Origin: Coriobacteriales bacterium
GTDB taxonomy: Bacteria; Actinomycetota; Coriobacteriia; Coriobacteriales; UBA8131
Direction of reading: 5' to 3'
Length of the DNA: 64,000 nt
NCBI GenBank assembly: GCA_031282405.1
Contig: JAITDU010000048.1
Span: forward strand, 62,001 to 126,000
Under the pieces are notes generated by a model, which did not search any database, had not been told where the DNA came from, and saw nothing but the letters and a program-made list of their open reading frames with translations. Position 1 is the stretch's first letter; each line of letters begins with the position of its first letter. Shown here in pieces: positions 49,701 through 57,754 of the stretch. The position numbers and the translations under genes are program-made.

Positions 49701-51174
49701 GGAGGTCTTGGTAATGGTAACGTTGCCGGGATCTGAGATGTCAATTTCTTGTGAGAAGGACAGCGAAAGCGAGCGGGTAGACGCCGGAGGAAGGTTGGTA
49801 GCTCCATCACTCGGAGCGGTGAGCGCAGCGACGGGGCGGGGTTGATCGGCCCAGGTATAGGCGCTGAGGGCCGAGATGTTGCCCGAGATATCGACGGAGC
49901 GCGCCTGGACGACGGTGTGGATATCGGGGTTATCGATAAAAGGCGTACGCGCCGTGGCTGTAAGGTCGAGCTGTCCTGCGCCATCTCCGTCCAAAACCAC
50001 GTAGTCTTTCCAGCCGTCGTTAGTTGACGCATCTATCCAGTTTGCGCCGCTGTTGCTTGAGATGCGGTACTGGTATTTAGCCACACTCTTGTCGCCGTCG
50101 TCGGTAGAATAGCCCACCGTAAAGGTGTTGCCCACCTGCGTGATGACGGGAGCTGAGGGGGCGGTGAAGTCCTCGATGATGGGAATCGAGGGATCGATAC
50201 CTGTACCGTCTGCGCTGAATGCGAGTCCCGTAGGCACATAGTTGTTCAGGACGTAGAACTGACGCAGATCGTATTCCTGCGCAACCGCCCCAGACGCGGC
50301 AGTGAATCCGATGTAGTACTCATTCCCAATGATGGATTCGATGTCTGCGGCGACGGCCAAAGTAGCCGTCGAGGGCTTGGTCGGCTTGGAGCTGACAAAA
50401 AACTTCAGGGAATTGCTCTTCGATTCATAATCCACCCAGGAATAGCAGTGGATGTCCGTTACATATTGCGTAAAAGCGCTGTCGACATATGAGAGCGCAC
50501 GCGTAGTCACTCCATCACCATCGGAATTTCCAGCGATTTCAGAAAAAAGATTTCCCTGCTGGGCGTAACCCGCGAAGGGAACTTTCTGATTCGAAGTATT
50601 GTTGTAAGTATCAACCTTGAAGGCGACGGATCTGCCGAAGGGGCCGCTCGGGCCGCCCTCATAGCCGAGCGAACCGCTTCCTTTTGTGACGCCGTTCGTG
50701 TCCGCCGCGATGATAAAGGACCAACCGTCGGCGAGACTCGCCAAATTCGCCGATTTCGCTCCCATGTACATATCAAACATAGCAGAGAAACCCGTTTCGG
50801 AGTAAATTCTACGAGAAAGGAACGCGGAACCGTACTTCCATGTCGGATTAGTTCCGAGAGCATTGGAGATGAGTCTGATGTAGCCGGGAGTATCGCCGCT
50901 CGCCGCGATGACGGCGGAATCGTTGCCCGTCAGCTTCATGGTCTTATCGCCGAGCGTCGAGGCGTTAGAGGACGAGAACGACGGTGCGATAAAGTAGGCG
51001 CCCACGGTGCTGGCGGGCTGCTCCTGCGCTGCGGGCGGCGCTTCTTCAGCTTGGGCTAAAGGTAGGCTGGTGAGCCCCCCCCCCCGGCACCAATGCCAAG
51101 GCGAGCAACAGGGCCATACCGGCCCTCCCCGCCCGCGCCAAAACAGAGCCGTTTTGCTTGTTATATTGCTTCAT
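37716..51174 (-). CDS. giant modular surface adhesin, probably phase-variable; out of frame in this sequence
   Basis: Translation should begin at ATG 51174, behind GGAGGATT. It gives a signal peptide (MKQYNKQNGSVL, then GMALLLALALVPGGG), but with eleven G it ends after 42 residues (TGA 51046-51048). Dropping one G joins it (LTSLPLAQAEEAPPAAQEQP) to a frame open without a break to 37716: about 4485 residues. The mature part starts with an L-type lectin-like domain (YFIAPSF to about residue 260). Dozens of Ig-like, fibronectin III-like, Big_5-like, MBG and YDG-type domains follow, then a FIVAR-like helical module (about nt 38310-38520). It ends in a Gly-rich hydrophobic helix (LLIVLIVLVALGLLGAAATI) and MVRRRRSRL. 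No LPXTG motif was seen. Known: such proteins are long stalks for host or matrix binding. Ligand unknown. Confidence 0.88.
40130..45330 (-). repeat. two paralogous multi-domain modules within the adhesin
   Basis: The segment at about 44580-45330 and the one at about 40130-40860 share the same order. It runs DRAAPTATV or DKTAPTAQV, a beta domain ending in K(A)GNF or NAGNV plus VIYTD or VIYSD, then a domain ending YNPLGESY or YYPRGVAY, then ATTTFTV or ATTTIVL. They are diverged at residue level and look like an old internal duplication about 4.5 kb apart. Confidence 0.6.
51075..51085. repeat. 11-base homopolymer (poly-G on the adhesin coding strand)
   Basis: Plus strand C11 at 51075-51085, inside the signal-peptide codons of the adhesin gene. 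Lengths of 10 or 13 put the signal peptide in frame with the 13.3-kb downstream frame; 11 does not. Confidence 0.9.
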
Positions 51175-51308
51175 GCTAATCCTCCACCCAATAATCAAAT
51201 CTAAACTATGCGCCACCCCATAAAACATACGCCCGGAGAAGCGCCCGAGTATCCCTTCCGTGCGGCCTTCTTTCCGCAATCTTTAGAATACCTCAGTACA
51301 CAACAGAG

Positions 51309-51338
51309 CCTATACTATCACAGATTTCCAAAAGTCAA
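51309..51338 (-). promoter_or_regulatory. adhesin promoter
   Basis: Minus strand -35 TTGACT (51333-51338), 18-bp spacer, -10 TATAGG (51309-51314; an overlapping TAGTAT has a 15-bp spacer). It implies a 5' leader of about 130 nt. Confidence 0.55.
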
Positions 51339-51357
51339 GCCCCACACTCGCACTTTT

Positions 51358-51376
51358 TAACCAATTGTAACCAATT
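51358..51376. promoter_or_regulatory. helically phased direct repeats upstream of the adhesin promoter
   Basis: TAACCAATT at 51358-51366 and 51368-51376, ten bases apart (one helical turn), about 20 bp upstream of the -35. The arrangement fits a dimeric regulator. Confidence 0.45.
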
Positions 51377-51646
51377 TTTGCTGATTTTCACAAAATCTTT
51401 ACAACTCAGAGGCGCTGTATGCAGATTTTGTGTGGTTTACGCACGCCAGGTACCCACGTAAGCCACCGTCAGCGCAGCAGGAGTGATGGCCGCTGTCCGA
51501 TAAACAGGAAAGCATGCTGTTTACCTCAGCGCAAAGCAGCCATCAACTGAGACAGCCGCTCGTGTTCATGGGCAAACTTTTTGGCCTTGCGCTCATGCGA
51601 GGACACAAAGTTCCCTATGAGTTATTATAATAATATAATCGTTCTG
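51377..51646. other. non-coding gap between rplT and the adhesin gene, with an adhesin fragment
   Basis: Bases 51458-51497 match 38844-38883 in the adhesin gene at 38 of 40 positions; on the minus strand both read TAAITPAALTVA, an MBG-domain segment. A 26-codon minus-strand frame (51526-51606; GTG, ending LSQLMAALR) with AGGGAAC ahead is a weak candidate for a small or remnant gene. An A/T-rich stretch (about 51620-51640) follows rplT. Confidence 0.6.
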
Positions 51647-52006
51647 TTATACAGCCAGGGCCTTTTTGGCAACCTCGCTTAAAGCCGCGAACGCGGCCGC
51701 ATCGTTGACGGCGATATCGGCCAGCACCTTGCGATCCAACTGAACGCCAGCCTGCTTTAAGCCATGCATAAACACCGAGTAACTCAAGCCGTTGATACGG
51801 GCAGCAGCGTTAATACGCGTAATCCACAGCCGACGAATAACACGCTTTTTATTGCGGCGGTCGCGATAGGCATATTGTAAGGAGTGCTGAACCTGTTCTT
51901 TGGCGGCACGGTAGGAGCGCGACTTGGCTCCGTAGTAACCCTTGGCACGCGCCAAGACAACGCGGCGTTTCTTTTTGGCAGTAACTGATCTTTTTACGCG
52001 AGGCAT
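51647..52006 (-). CDS. rplT: ribosomal protein bL20
   Basis: 119 aa. [38 protein letters not shown] and [20 protein letters not shown] are the bL20 signature. ATG 52006 is preferred to the longer frame because bL20 begins MPRVK. Third gene of infC-rpmI-rplT. The 142-bp gap after rpmI contains several small GC hairpins. Confidence 0.98.
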   Translation of the reverse strand: MPRVKRSVTAKKKRRVVLARAKGYYGAKSRSYRAAKEQVQHSLQYAYRDRRNKKRVIRRLWITRINAAARINGLSYSVFMHGLKQAGVQLDRKVLADIAVNDAAAFAALSEVAKKALAV

Positions 52007-52157
52007 TGATACCAACTCCCTCTACTTTTTATATGACTTACTATTTGTCCGAACAAGAACACACAAGAACCATCTGTGTGCATGTGCACAATACCTGTGT
52101 GCACCTCTTTGTACGTCTTACCATTTACTTGAGCGAGGCTCGCAGGTACTGAGCTGC

Positions 52158-52355
52158 TTACCGCAGGCCCAACTGACGAGCGACGACTTTGGCATCCGCG
52201 GCGGTAACTTCGCCCTCATGACGATAGTTGCGCTTGCGCTTCTGCGATTTCTTTTCCAGGATATGGCTCTTGTAAGCCTTGGCGCGCATTATCTTGCCGC
52301 CACCTGTAACCCTGAAGCGCTTGGCAGCCCCTCGGTGGGTCTTCATCTTAGGCAT
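52158..52355 (-). CDS. rpmI: ribosomal protein bL35
   Basis: 65 aa, usual length, [20 protein letters not shown]. The start overlaps the end of infC by eight bases, and GAAGGGAAG inside the infC end is its ribosome binding site. Confidence 0.98.
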   Translation of the reverse strand: MPKMKTHRGAAKRFRVTGGGKIMRAKAYKSHILEKKSQKRKRNYRHEGEVTAADAKVVARQLGLR

Positions 52356-52989
52356 CCGTCTTCCCTTCTTCGTCGTGCGCGGCCGTGCTGTCTTCTGTGC
52401 CGCTTATGGCGTGCGGGCTTTGCGCGCTCTTCTTAGTAGATTTTTCCCGGGGTTTTACCGGGGGCTTTTCTTCATGCTTTTTAACAGGCGCAAAAAGCAT
52501 GTGCATGTTGCGCCCTTCCAGCTTGGGCTGGTTTTCCACCAGAGCCAGCCCTTGAAGGTCCTCGGCCAGCTTCTCAAGGATGTTCAGCCCCAGCTCGGGG
52601 TGAGCCATCTCTCGACCGCGAAACATAATCGTGACCTTGACCTTGGCACCACTCTCAAAAAAGCGCAGCATGTGCCGCTTTTTGGTTTCGTAGTCGCCCA
52701 CATCGATCTTAGGACGGAACTTCATTTCCTTGATCTCAATCCGGGCCTGCTTCTTGCGGGCAGCCTTGGCCTTTTGCGCCTGTTCATACTTGAACTTGCT
52801 GTAGTCCATCACACGGCAAACCGGCGGCGTGGCATCAGGGGCGATCTCCACCAGATCCAAACCTTGTTCGTCGGCTATGTTCTGGGCGGCATTGATACCA
52901 AAGATGCCGAGTTGCGAACCATCAATGCCAATTAAACGGCACTCGTTGGCTCTGATGTCTTCGTTGAGCCTGGGCTCAGCTGTAGCTAT
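52348..52989 (-). CDS. infC: translation initiation factor IF-3 with a probable ATA start
   Basis: 213 aa if begun at ATA 52989. The family N-terminus ([20 protein letters not shown]) begins three codons later. A strong GGAGGTG lies eight bases upstream of the ATA. That same GGAGG forms part of the codons after the only nearby ATG (53004), so the ATG lacks a site of its own. Rare AUU/AUC/AUA starts are known in infC, where they let IF-3 repress its own translation. The C-terminal domain ([19 protein letters not shown]) is complete and is followed by a 40-residue Lys/Glu/Ser tail. Confidence 0.88.
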   Translation of the reverse strand: MATAEPRLNEDIRANECRLIGIDGSQLGIFGINAAQNIADEQGLDLVEIAPDATPPVCRVMDYSKFKYEQAQKAKAARKKQARIEIKEMKFRPKIDVGDYETKKRHMLRFFESGAKVKVTIMFRGREMAHPELGLNILEKLAEDLQGLALVENQPKLEGRNMHMLFAPVKKHEEKPPVKPREKSTKKSAQSPHAISGTEDSTAAHDEEGKTDA

Positions 52990-53150
52990 AGCCACCACCT
53001 CCATAGTGCGGAGCACACACGTGCGTGCTCTTGTCCCGAACCTGTCCAAAGTGTCGGCAATCGGCCCGTAAGGCCCCAACAAAAGGCCCAAACCGATAGC
53101 GCCGACCGTGCCGAAGCACCGTGCGCTCATAAGAATACCAACAGAGCGCT

Positions 53151-53340
53151 AAAAAAAACAAAACACCCTCAGGCGCAAAGGCAGGGGTGCATATCCCGAG
53201 AGGCCTCCCGGGCTGGTTTTAGCTATGCAACCCAACAGCCCAAGGCCATTAAGGTGGGGAGAAAACCGGAGCTCATCTAACGTAACAAGTGCCGCCTGAG
53301 CACCGCCCGAATACGAGCGGGCCGGTCGTTTTCTCCCACT
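53151..53340 (-). ncRNA. structured leader with attenuator upstream of infC-rpmI-rplT
   Basis: On the minus strand, GTGGGAGAAAACGACCGG (53322-53339) can pair with CCGGTTTTCTCCCCAC (53254-53269). A CCCGGGAGGCCTCTCGGG hairpin follows (53195-53212), then a CACCC/GGGTG stem with TTTTGTTTTTTTT (about 53151-53189), all about 160 nt before infC. This can be the coaBC terminator, an L20/IF-3 attenuator, or both. No infC-specific promoter was found with confidence in 53341-53441. Confidence 0.55.
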
Positions 53341-53441
53341 TTGGTGCTGCGCCGCGAAGAGATCACAGGAATATCGAACGTGCAGTTTTATTCAATGCCT
53401 GAAATTGCGGTGCAACGTCTAGGAAAAAGCTGGTACGCAGT

Positions 53442-54677
53442 TTAACACAGCGAAGCTGCAATGCGGTCGAGAATTATCCGAGCCAGACGATTTTTTGTGA
53501 CAACGGCGGTTTCCTCCACGTAATCGGGGCCGACGAGCCAGACCTGGTTATGGTCGCTGGCAAAGCCCCGCGCAGGGTCGGAGACATCATTGGCCACTAT
53601 CAGATCGGCTCCCTTGGCCATAAGCTTGGCGCGGGCATGGGCCACAACATCGCTGGTCTCGGCCGCAAAGCCCACAATAAACTGCCGGCTTCGTCGCGCC
53701 GCCAGTTCGGCCAGAATGTCCGGGGTAGCCACCAGGCGCAGGTCATAGCCGTTCGTATCCAGATCGCTGCCCTTTTTGAGCTTGTGATCTGCGGTTTCCT
53801 GCAAAGAAAAATCGGCCACAGCCGCCGAGAACACGACAATATCGCAGTCATCAAAATGATCGCCGGCAGCCTCAAACATCTGACGCGCCGTTTGCACCGC
53901 TACCAGCGTAACGCCTTGGGGGGCGGGTATGGCGACCGGACCAGAGACCAAGGTGACCTCGGCACCACGCCGAGCGGCTTCACGCGCAAGGGCAAAACCG
54001 GTCTTACCACTGGCCGGAGAAGAGATAAAGCGTACCGGATCGATATACTCGCGCGTAGGGCCGGCGGTTATCAGCACGCGCTTGCCCGCCAACTGTTGGC
54101 TGTGACCCACCTCATCGAGGACCGCGTTACAGATGTCCTTTGTTTGAGCCAGCCTGCCGGCGCCCTCGCTGCCACAGGCCAAGTGCCCATAACCGGGGCT
54201 GACAAACGTAACGCCTTGTGCCAGCAGCTTTTGAATAGAGCCTTGGGTAATCGGGTTGTCGAGCATGTCCTGGTTCATGGCGGGAGCAACGATGAGCGGC
54301 GTTGTCAGGGCCAAAGCGACCGTCGTGAGCAGATCGTCGGCGACACCATTTGCTATTTTATTAAGCACATTTGCGGTACAGGGCGCAATCACCATTACGT
54401 CGGCCTCCTGGGCGAGTGAGACATGATGGACAGGCGCACCCGGCTCATCAAACAGGTCGACAGCAACCGGCTCTCCGCTCAATGCCTTGAACGTGGCCGC
54501 ACCCACAAAAGACTGAGCATGCTCGGTCATGACGACTTTGACACGCAGTCCGGCATCTTGCAAGAGCCTGAGCAACTCGCAGGACTTATAGGCGGCGATC
54601 GAACCTGTCACACCAAGCAGCACCGTTAAAGCGCGCGAAGACGCGGCCTGTTCGTTGGGTTGATGAGGCACGTTCAC
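53442..54677 (-). CDS. coaBC: bifunctional phosphopantothenoylcysteine decarboxylase / phosphopantothenate-cysteine ligase
   Basis: 411 aa; two successive steps of coenzyme A synthesis. CoaC half: LLGVTGSIAAYKSCELLRLL, catalytic His in PVHHVSLAQEAD, and APAMNQDM plus the GHLACGSEGAGRL flap with its Cys. CoaB half: VLITAGPTREYIDPVRFISS, FSAAVADF, HKLKK and VANDVS. GTG 54677 overlaps the upstream stop (GTGA) with GGAGG close by; the next GTG at 54671 is also possible. Confidence 0.96.
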   Translation of the reverse strand: MNVPHQPNEQAASSRALTVLLGVTGSIAAYKSCELLRLLQDAGLRVKVVMTEHAQSFVGAATFKALSGEPVAVDLFDEPGAPVHHVSLAQEADVMVIAPCTANVLNKIANGVADDLLTTVALALTTPLIVAPAMNQDMLDNPITQGSIQKLLAQGVTFVSPGYGHLACGSEGAGRLAQTKDICNAVLDEVGHSQQLAGKRVLITAGPTREYIDPVRFISSPASGKTGFALAREAARRGAEVTLVSGPVAIPAPQGVTLVAVQTARQMFEAAGDHFDDCDIVVFSAAVADFSLQETADHKLKKGSDLDTNGYDLRLVATPDILAELAARRSRQFIVGFAAETSDVVAHARAKLMAKGADLIVANDVSDPARGFASDHNQVWLVGPDYVEETAVVTKNRLARIILDRIAASLC

Positions 54678-55699
54678 GGTGCCTCCCGGTAGCTTATCTT
54701 AGCTATGGGGGACTCCCAGACAGCAACCTCAACCAGGTCGATGCCCTTTGGCAGCGCTGGTTTGAGTCGATGGTAGATAACCCTGGCCAGGTTCTCGGCC
54801 GTGGCGTTGATGCGATCGAAGGGTTCTCGGTCATTGAGGTAGGTATGATCGTAATCGTCAAGGATGGCCGCCAGATCGGCTTTCAGTGTCTTAAAATCAT
54901 AGACTATGCCCACCTCGTCCAATTCGCGGCCACAGACGCTGACTTCAACATCCCAGGTATGGCCATGGAGGCGCTGACACTCACCCGGATAGCCAACAAG
55001 AGCATGGGCGGCATCGAAGTGGTCGCGCACCGACAGCGTATAGCGGCTGCCCGGATACTCAGAAGCAACCGGAAAGCCGTGGTTTTCCGACCCAGCGTGA
55101 GCCTCAGGTCCACCCAACACCGGGCGGCTCGCAGGTTTGCTTGGCTCGACTTGTACCGCAGGCTCATCCGGTTCAATCTGGATTACAGGCTCACCCTGCC
55201 CGATGTGGGCTATAGGTTTGCTTGTTCCAGCATCGAGCGCAGGCTCACCCGTATAGTCGTAATCCATGCGATAGGTACCCACACTACCCGCATAGTCCAT
55301 GGCCTGATTGGCCAGGGCATCGGCACGGGAATTATCTGCGCGTCGCACATGCTCGATCTGCCAGCGCTCAAAGCCGGTCAATAGACCTCTGGCCTGTTCG
55401 TAAAGAGGTTTGATACCGGCATTTCTCACCTTATATACGCCACTGAGCTGCTTGACCATAAGCTCACTGTCAGCATGAATATCAAGAGAGCGAATACCCA
55501 ACGCCGCGGCGTTGCGCAAACCCCAAAGCAGGGCATGGTACTCGGCCTGGTTATTTGTGGCCTGACCGATAAAAGCACCGCCGTCAGCAAGAACCTCCAA
55601 GCCCGCGCCCGTGTCAATCTCGATGACAAAACCGATGCCGCTGGGCCCGGGATTGCCCCGAGAGCCACCGTCACAATGCATCAATGCCGTTCTACTCAT
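54674..55699 (-). CDS. ribonuclease HI fused to 6-carboxy-tetrahydropterin synthase (QueD-like)
   Basis: 341 aa. Residues 1-140 are RNase HI with the acidic site Asp10 (MHCDGGSRGNPG), Glu53 (NNQAEYHALL), Asp77 (IHADSEL) and a later Asp (NSRADALAN). A linker (about 145-225) rich in Pro, Glu, Val and Gln has short EP-repeats. The C-terminal 115 residues are QueD/PTPS-like: zinc His in DHFDAAHAL and LHGHTW, catalytic Cys in GECQRLHGH, DYDHTYLND, and ENLARVI. One half removes RNA from hybrids; the other makes a pterin or deazapurine precursor. ATG 55699 follows GAAGGTGAG. No other queuosine genes are near. In actinobacteria RNase HI often follows the zinc-ribbon gene seen upstream here. Confidence 0.9.
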   Translation of the reverse strand: MSRTALMHCDGGSRGNPGPSGIGFVIEIDTGAGLEVLADGGAFIGQATNNQAEYHALLWGLRNAAALGIRSLDIHADSELMVKQLSGVYKVRNAGIKPLYEQARGLLTGFERWQIEHVRRADNSRADALANQAMDYAGSVGTYRMDYDYTGEPALDAGTSKPIAHIGQGEPVIQIEPDEPAVQVEPSKPASRPVLGGPEAHAGSENHGFPVASEYPGSRYTLSVRDHFDAAHALVGYPGECQRLHGHTWDVEVSVCGRELDEVGIVYDFKTLKADLAAILDDYDHTYLNDREPFDRINATAENLARVIYHRLKPALPKGIDLVEVAVWESPIAKISYREAP

Positions 55700-55835
55700 C
55701 TCGCGCTCACCTTCTCCCCCACATGCTATGCTCATTCCGCGTTTACCTTCTTATCTTAGTTTCGATCAGTCCACAACCTCCGTATGGAGGGCGGCAGCCA
55801 GGCAATCGCCTCGGCGCGCCGAACTGATACCTATG

Positions 55836-56549
55836 TCAATCCACAACCATCAGTCGACCACAGTTAGGACACTCGCCTACCAACGAACCTTCGCGCAGCT
55901 TGGCTACCTGGCCCTCGCTCAGCGTAACATGGCAGCCGCTACACTGGTTGCCTTCCAGGTGCGAGGCTCCGATGCCTCCTTTGGCCTTGGCTGCTTTGAG
56001 ATAGCGTTGCCGGGGCGTGGGTTCCAGCGAATCCAACAGGGCACTGTGGGTCTTGGCCAGCGCGGCCAATTCATGCTGAATTGCTCCGCCCTCGGCCTGA
56101 TAGCTTTGGATCGTTGATTCCTCATTTGCCTTGAGCTTGTCGATGGCCTCGACGACCTGTGCGGCCAACGCATCGATACGGTCCTTTTTTTCTAACTGCA
56201 CCAGACTGTCCTCGTCCAGTTTGTCTGCCCGCCGGGTTAACATCTCCATCTCCTGGCCTAAGGCCGAGCTCTCTCTAAAGTCGATGCTGGCGTCCATCTG
56301 CTTTTGCGCCTGGACCATCTGATCCGCAGTATGGGCCGTCTCGTCCTGGAGCAGCCTGATAGTGCGTTCGACATCGGCAGACATCTTCTTTACCTGTCGG
56401 TTTTTGCCCTGAACCTCGACGAGTTTCTTTTTAATTTCCAGCAGACGACGCTTATGGGGCATATCGTCGAGCTGTTTTTGCAGGCGCAGCGTTTTAAGGT
56501 CGATATCTTGTAAGGCTATCAATATCTGTGCGAGCTGTTTTTCCTGCAT
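55836..56549 (-). CDS. coiled-coil protein with C-terminal C4 zinc ribbon
   Basis: 237 aa. Residues 1-180 form a long antiparallel coiled coil, and the end carries two CxxC pairs (GNQCSGCHV and GECPNCGRLMVVD). Members are widespread in actinobacteria and neighbour RNase HI, as here; their role is not settled, with nucleic-acid binding usually suggested. The 136-bp gap to the next gene has a CCTCCNTACGGAGG hairpin and is too short for RNase P RNA. Confidence 0.88.
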   Translation of the reverse strand: MQEKQLAQILIALQDIDLKTLRLQKQLDDMPHKRRLLEIKKKLVEVQGKNRQVKKMSADVERTIRLLQDETAHTADQMVQAQKQMDASIDFRESSALGQEMEMLTRRADKLDEDSLVQLEKKDRIDALAAQVVEAIDKLKANEESTIQSYQAEGGAIQHELAALAKTHSALLDSLEPTPRQRYLKAAKAKGGIGASHLEGNQCSGCHVTLSEGQVAKLREGSLVGECPNCGRLMVVD

Positions 56550-56564
56550 GGGACACCCGGCTCC

Positions 56565-57551
56565 TTAAATGTGGCTACCGTTTTGATTGCTGATACGGTT
56601 GCTTTCGCTGCTGGCTTTGGCATCGGCAATGCGATTGGCAATGCGGTCGGACAAAGAAAGGCGACCGCGGCGATCCGGCCCCCAGAATACTATGGCTATC
56701 ATGCCCGGGCCCACATGCGAACCTATGACCGTGCCGATCTGAGTTTGCCAGAGCATGATCTGGTTTGTGGACACTTTGAGTACCTGTTCGGCTAAAGTCT
56801 GTTGTTCTTTGATGGCATCGGCCGAACAGACGAGCACCGTATTTAAGATATTGTCCTCCTGGCGCTCTTGATATATCTGCAAAAGCTGCTTGATGGCCTT
56901 TTTGCGCCCGCGGGCCACGCTGTGAAACGTCAGATTACCTTCAAGGTCATAGGTGATAATAGGTTTAATGTCCAGCTTGGAGCCCACGACCGCGGCCATG
57001 TCGGGAATGCGCCCGCCGCGTCGCAGTGATTCCAGATCGGGCATCGTAAAAAAGCCATTGACATAGTAGCGCGCCTCCTCGGCCCAGGCTACCAGTTCCT
57101 TGGCAGTAAGCCCTCGGCCCATCTGGCGCACCGCCTCCATGACCAAAAGCCCCTCGGCGGCCGAGGGAAGTTTTGTATCGACAACATACAACTCAAGCCC
57201 GGGATTATTCCTGACCATCTCATCGCGAATCATCACAGTGGTATCATACGAGCCGGAAAGCGCGGCGGCAAACGACAGGTAGACGGCAGGAACACCGCGG
57301 GCGACGACCCGCTCAAAGCAGGCCGTGATCTCAGACACCGGCACCTGGGTCGTAGTGGGCCGCTCGCCTTTGCGCATAAGCTCATAGAAGTCATGGTGGC
57401 TGAGCGTCATGCCCAGGTCATCGATATGCTCGCCATCGCTCATCATATAGGTAAAGCGGATAAGCTCAACATCGTAGCTGCTGACCAGCTCGGCCGGCAG
57501 ATCGCAACAACTGTCGATTATCAGCTGGCATTTGCGATTCTTCTCTAACAA
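56565..57551 (-). CDS. DegV family fatty-acid-binding protein (second copy)
   Basis: 328 aa. IIDSCCDLPAELV, TTTQVPVSE, SFAAALSGSYDT, LRRGGRIPDMAAVVGS, VARGRKKAI and IGSHVGPGMIAIVFWG are the DegV landmarks. TTG 57551 is preferred because AAGGAG precedes it by eight bases. Only a distant paralogue of the copy at 23083. A Ser/Asn-rich tail of about 35 residues extends past the family end. Confidence 0.92.
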   Translation of the reverse strand: MLEKNRKCQLIIDSCCDLPAELVSSYDVELIRFTYMMSDGEHIDDLGMTLSHHDFYELMRKGERPTTTQVPVSEITACFERVVARGVPAVYLSFAAALSGSYDTTVMIRDEMVRNNPGLELYVVDTKLPSAAEGLLVMEAVRQMGRGLTAKELVAWAEEARYYVNGFFTMPDLESLRRGGRIPDMAAVVGSKLDIKPIITYDLEGNLTFHSVARGRKKAIKQLLQIYQERQEDNILNTVLVCSADAIKEQQTLAEQVLKVSTNQIMLWQTQIGTVIGSHVGPGMIAIVFWGPDRRGRLSLSDRIANRIADAKASSESNRISNQNGSHI

Positions 57552-57584
57552 TTCTGTACTCCTTCTTGGTTCATAGCCGGTAGT

Positions 57585-57670
57585 GCTTCACGTGGCGCTT
57601 TTGGTACCTTGCGCTGGCGGCACCATTGGATGGCGCTTCACGCGGCGCTTTTTGGTGCCTTGCGCTGCTG
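57585..57670. repeat. imperfect 36-bp direct repeat after leuA
   Basis: GCTTCACGTGGCGCTTTTGG (57585 on) and GCTTCACGCGGCGCTTTTTG (57635 on), period 50, with a shorter GGCGCTTTGGTG near 57682. They lie in the 203-bp gap between degV and leuA. ATTAGTATACTAAT, a perfect palindrome, follows near 57738. Confidence 0.7.
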
Positions 57671-57754
57671 GTTTCGTTGGGTGGCGCTTTGGTGAGAAAG
57701 GCCGCCGAGACGTGCTTTCTCATCATATATAGCTAGCATATTAGTATACTAATT

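Noticed and set aside
51005-51007. GTG at 51005 as start of the giant adhesin
   Set aside because: There is no ribosome binding site and the protein would lack a signal peptide, while a complete signal peptide with a good site lies just upstream across the poly-G run.
53004-53130. ATG 53004 or the longer frame as infC start
   Set aside because: Extra residues do not fit IF-3 and the Shine-Dalgarno overlaps that ATG rather than preceding it.
55700-55835. RNase P RNA between the zinc-ribbon gene and RNase HI
   Set aside because: The gap is 136 bp, far too short, and lacks the conserved core segments.
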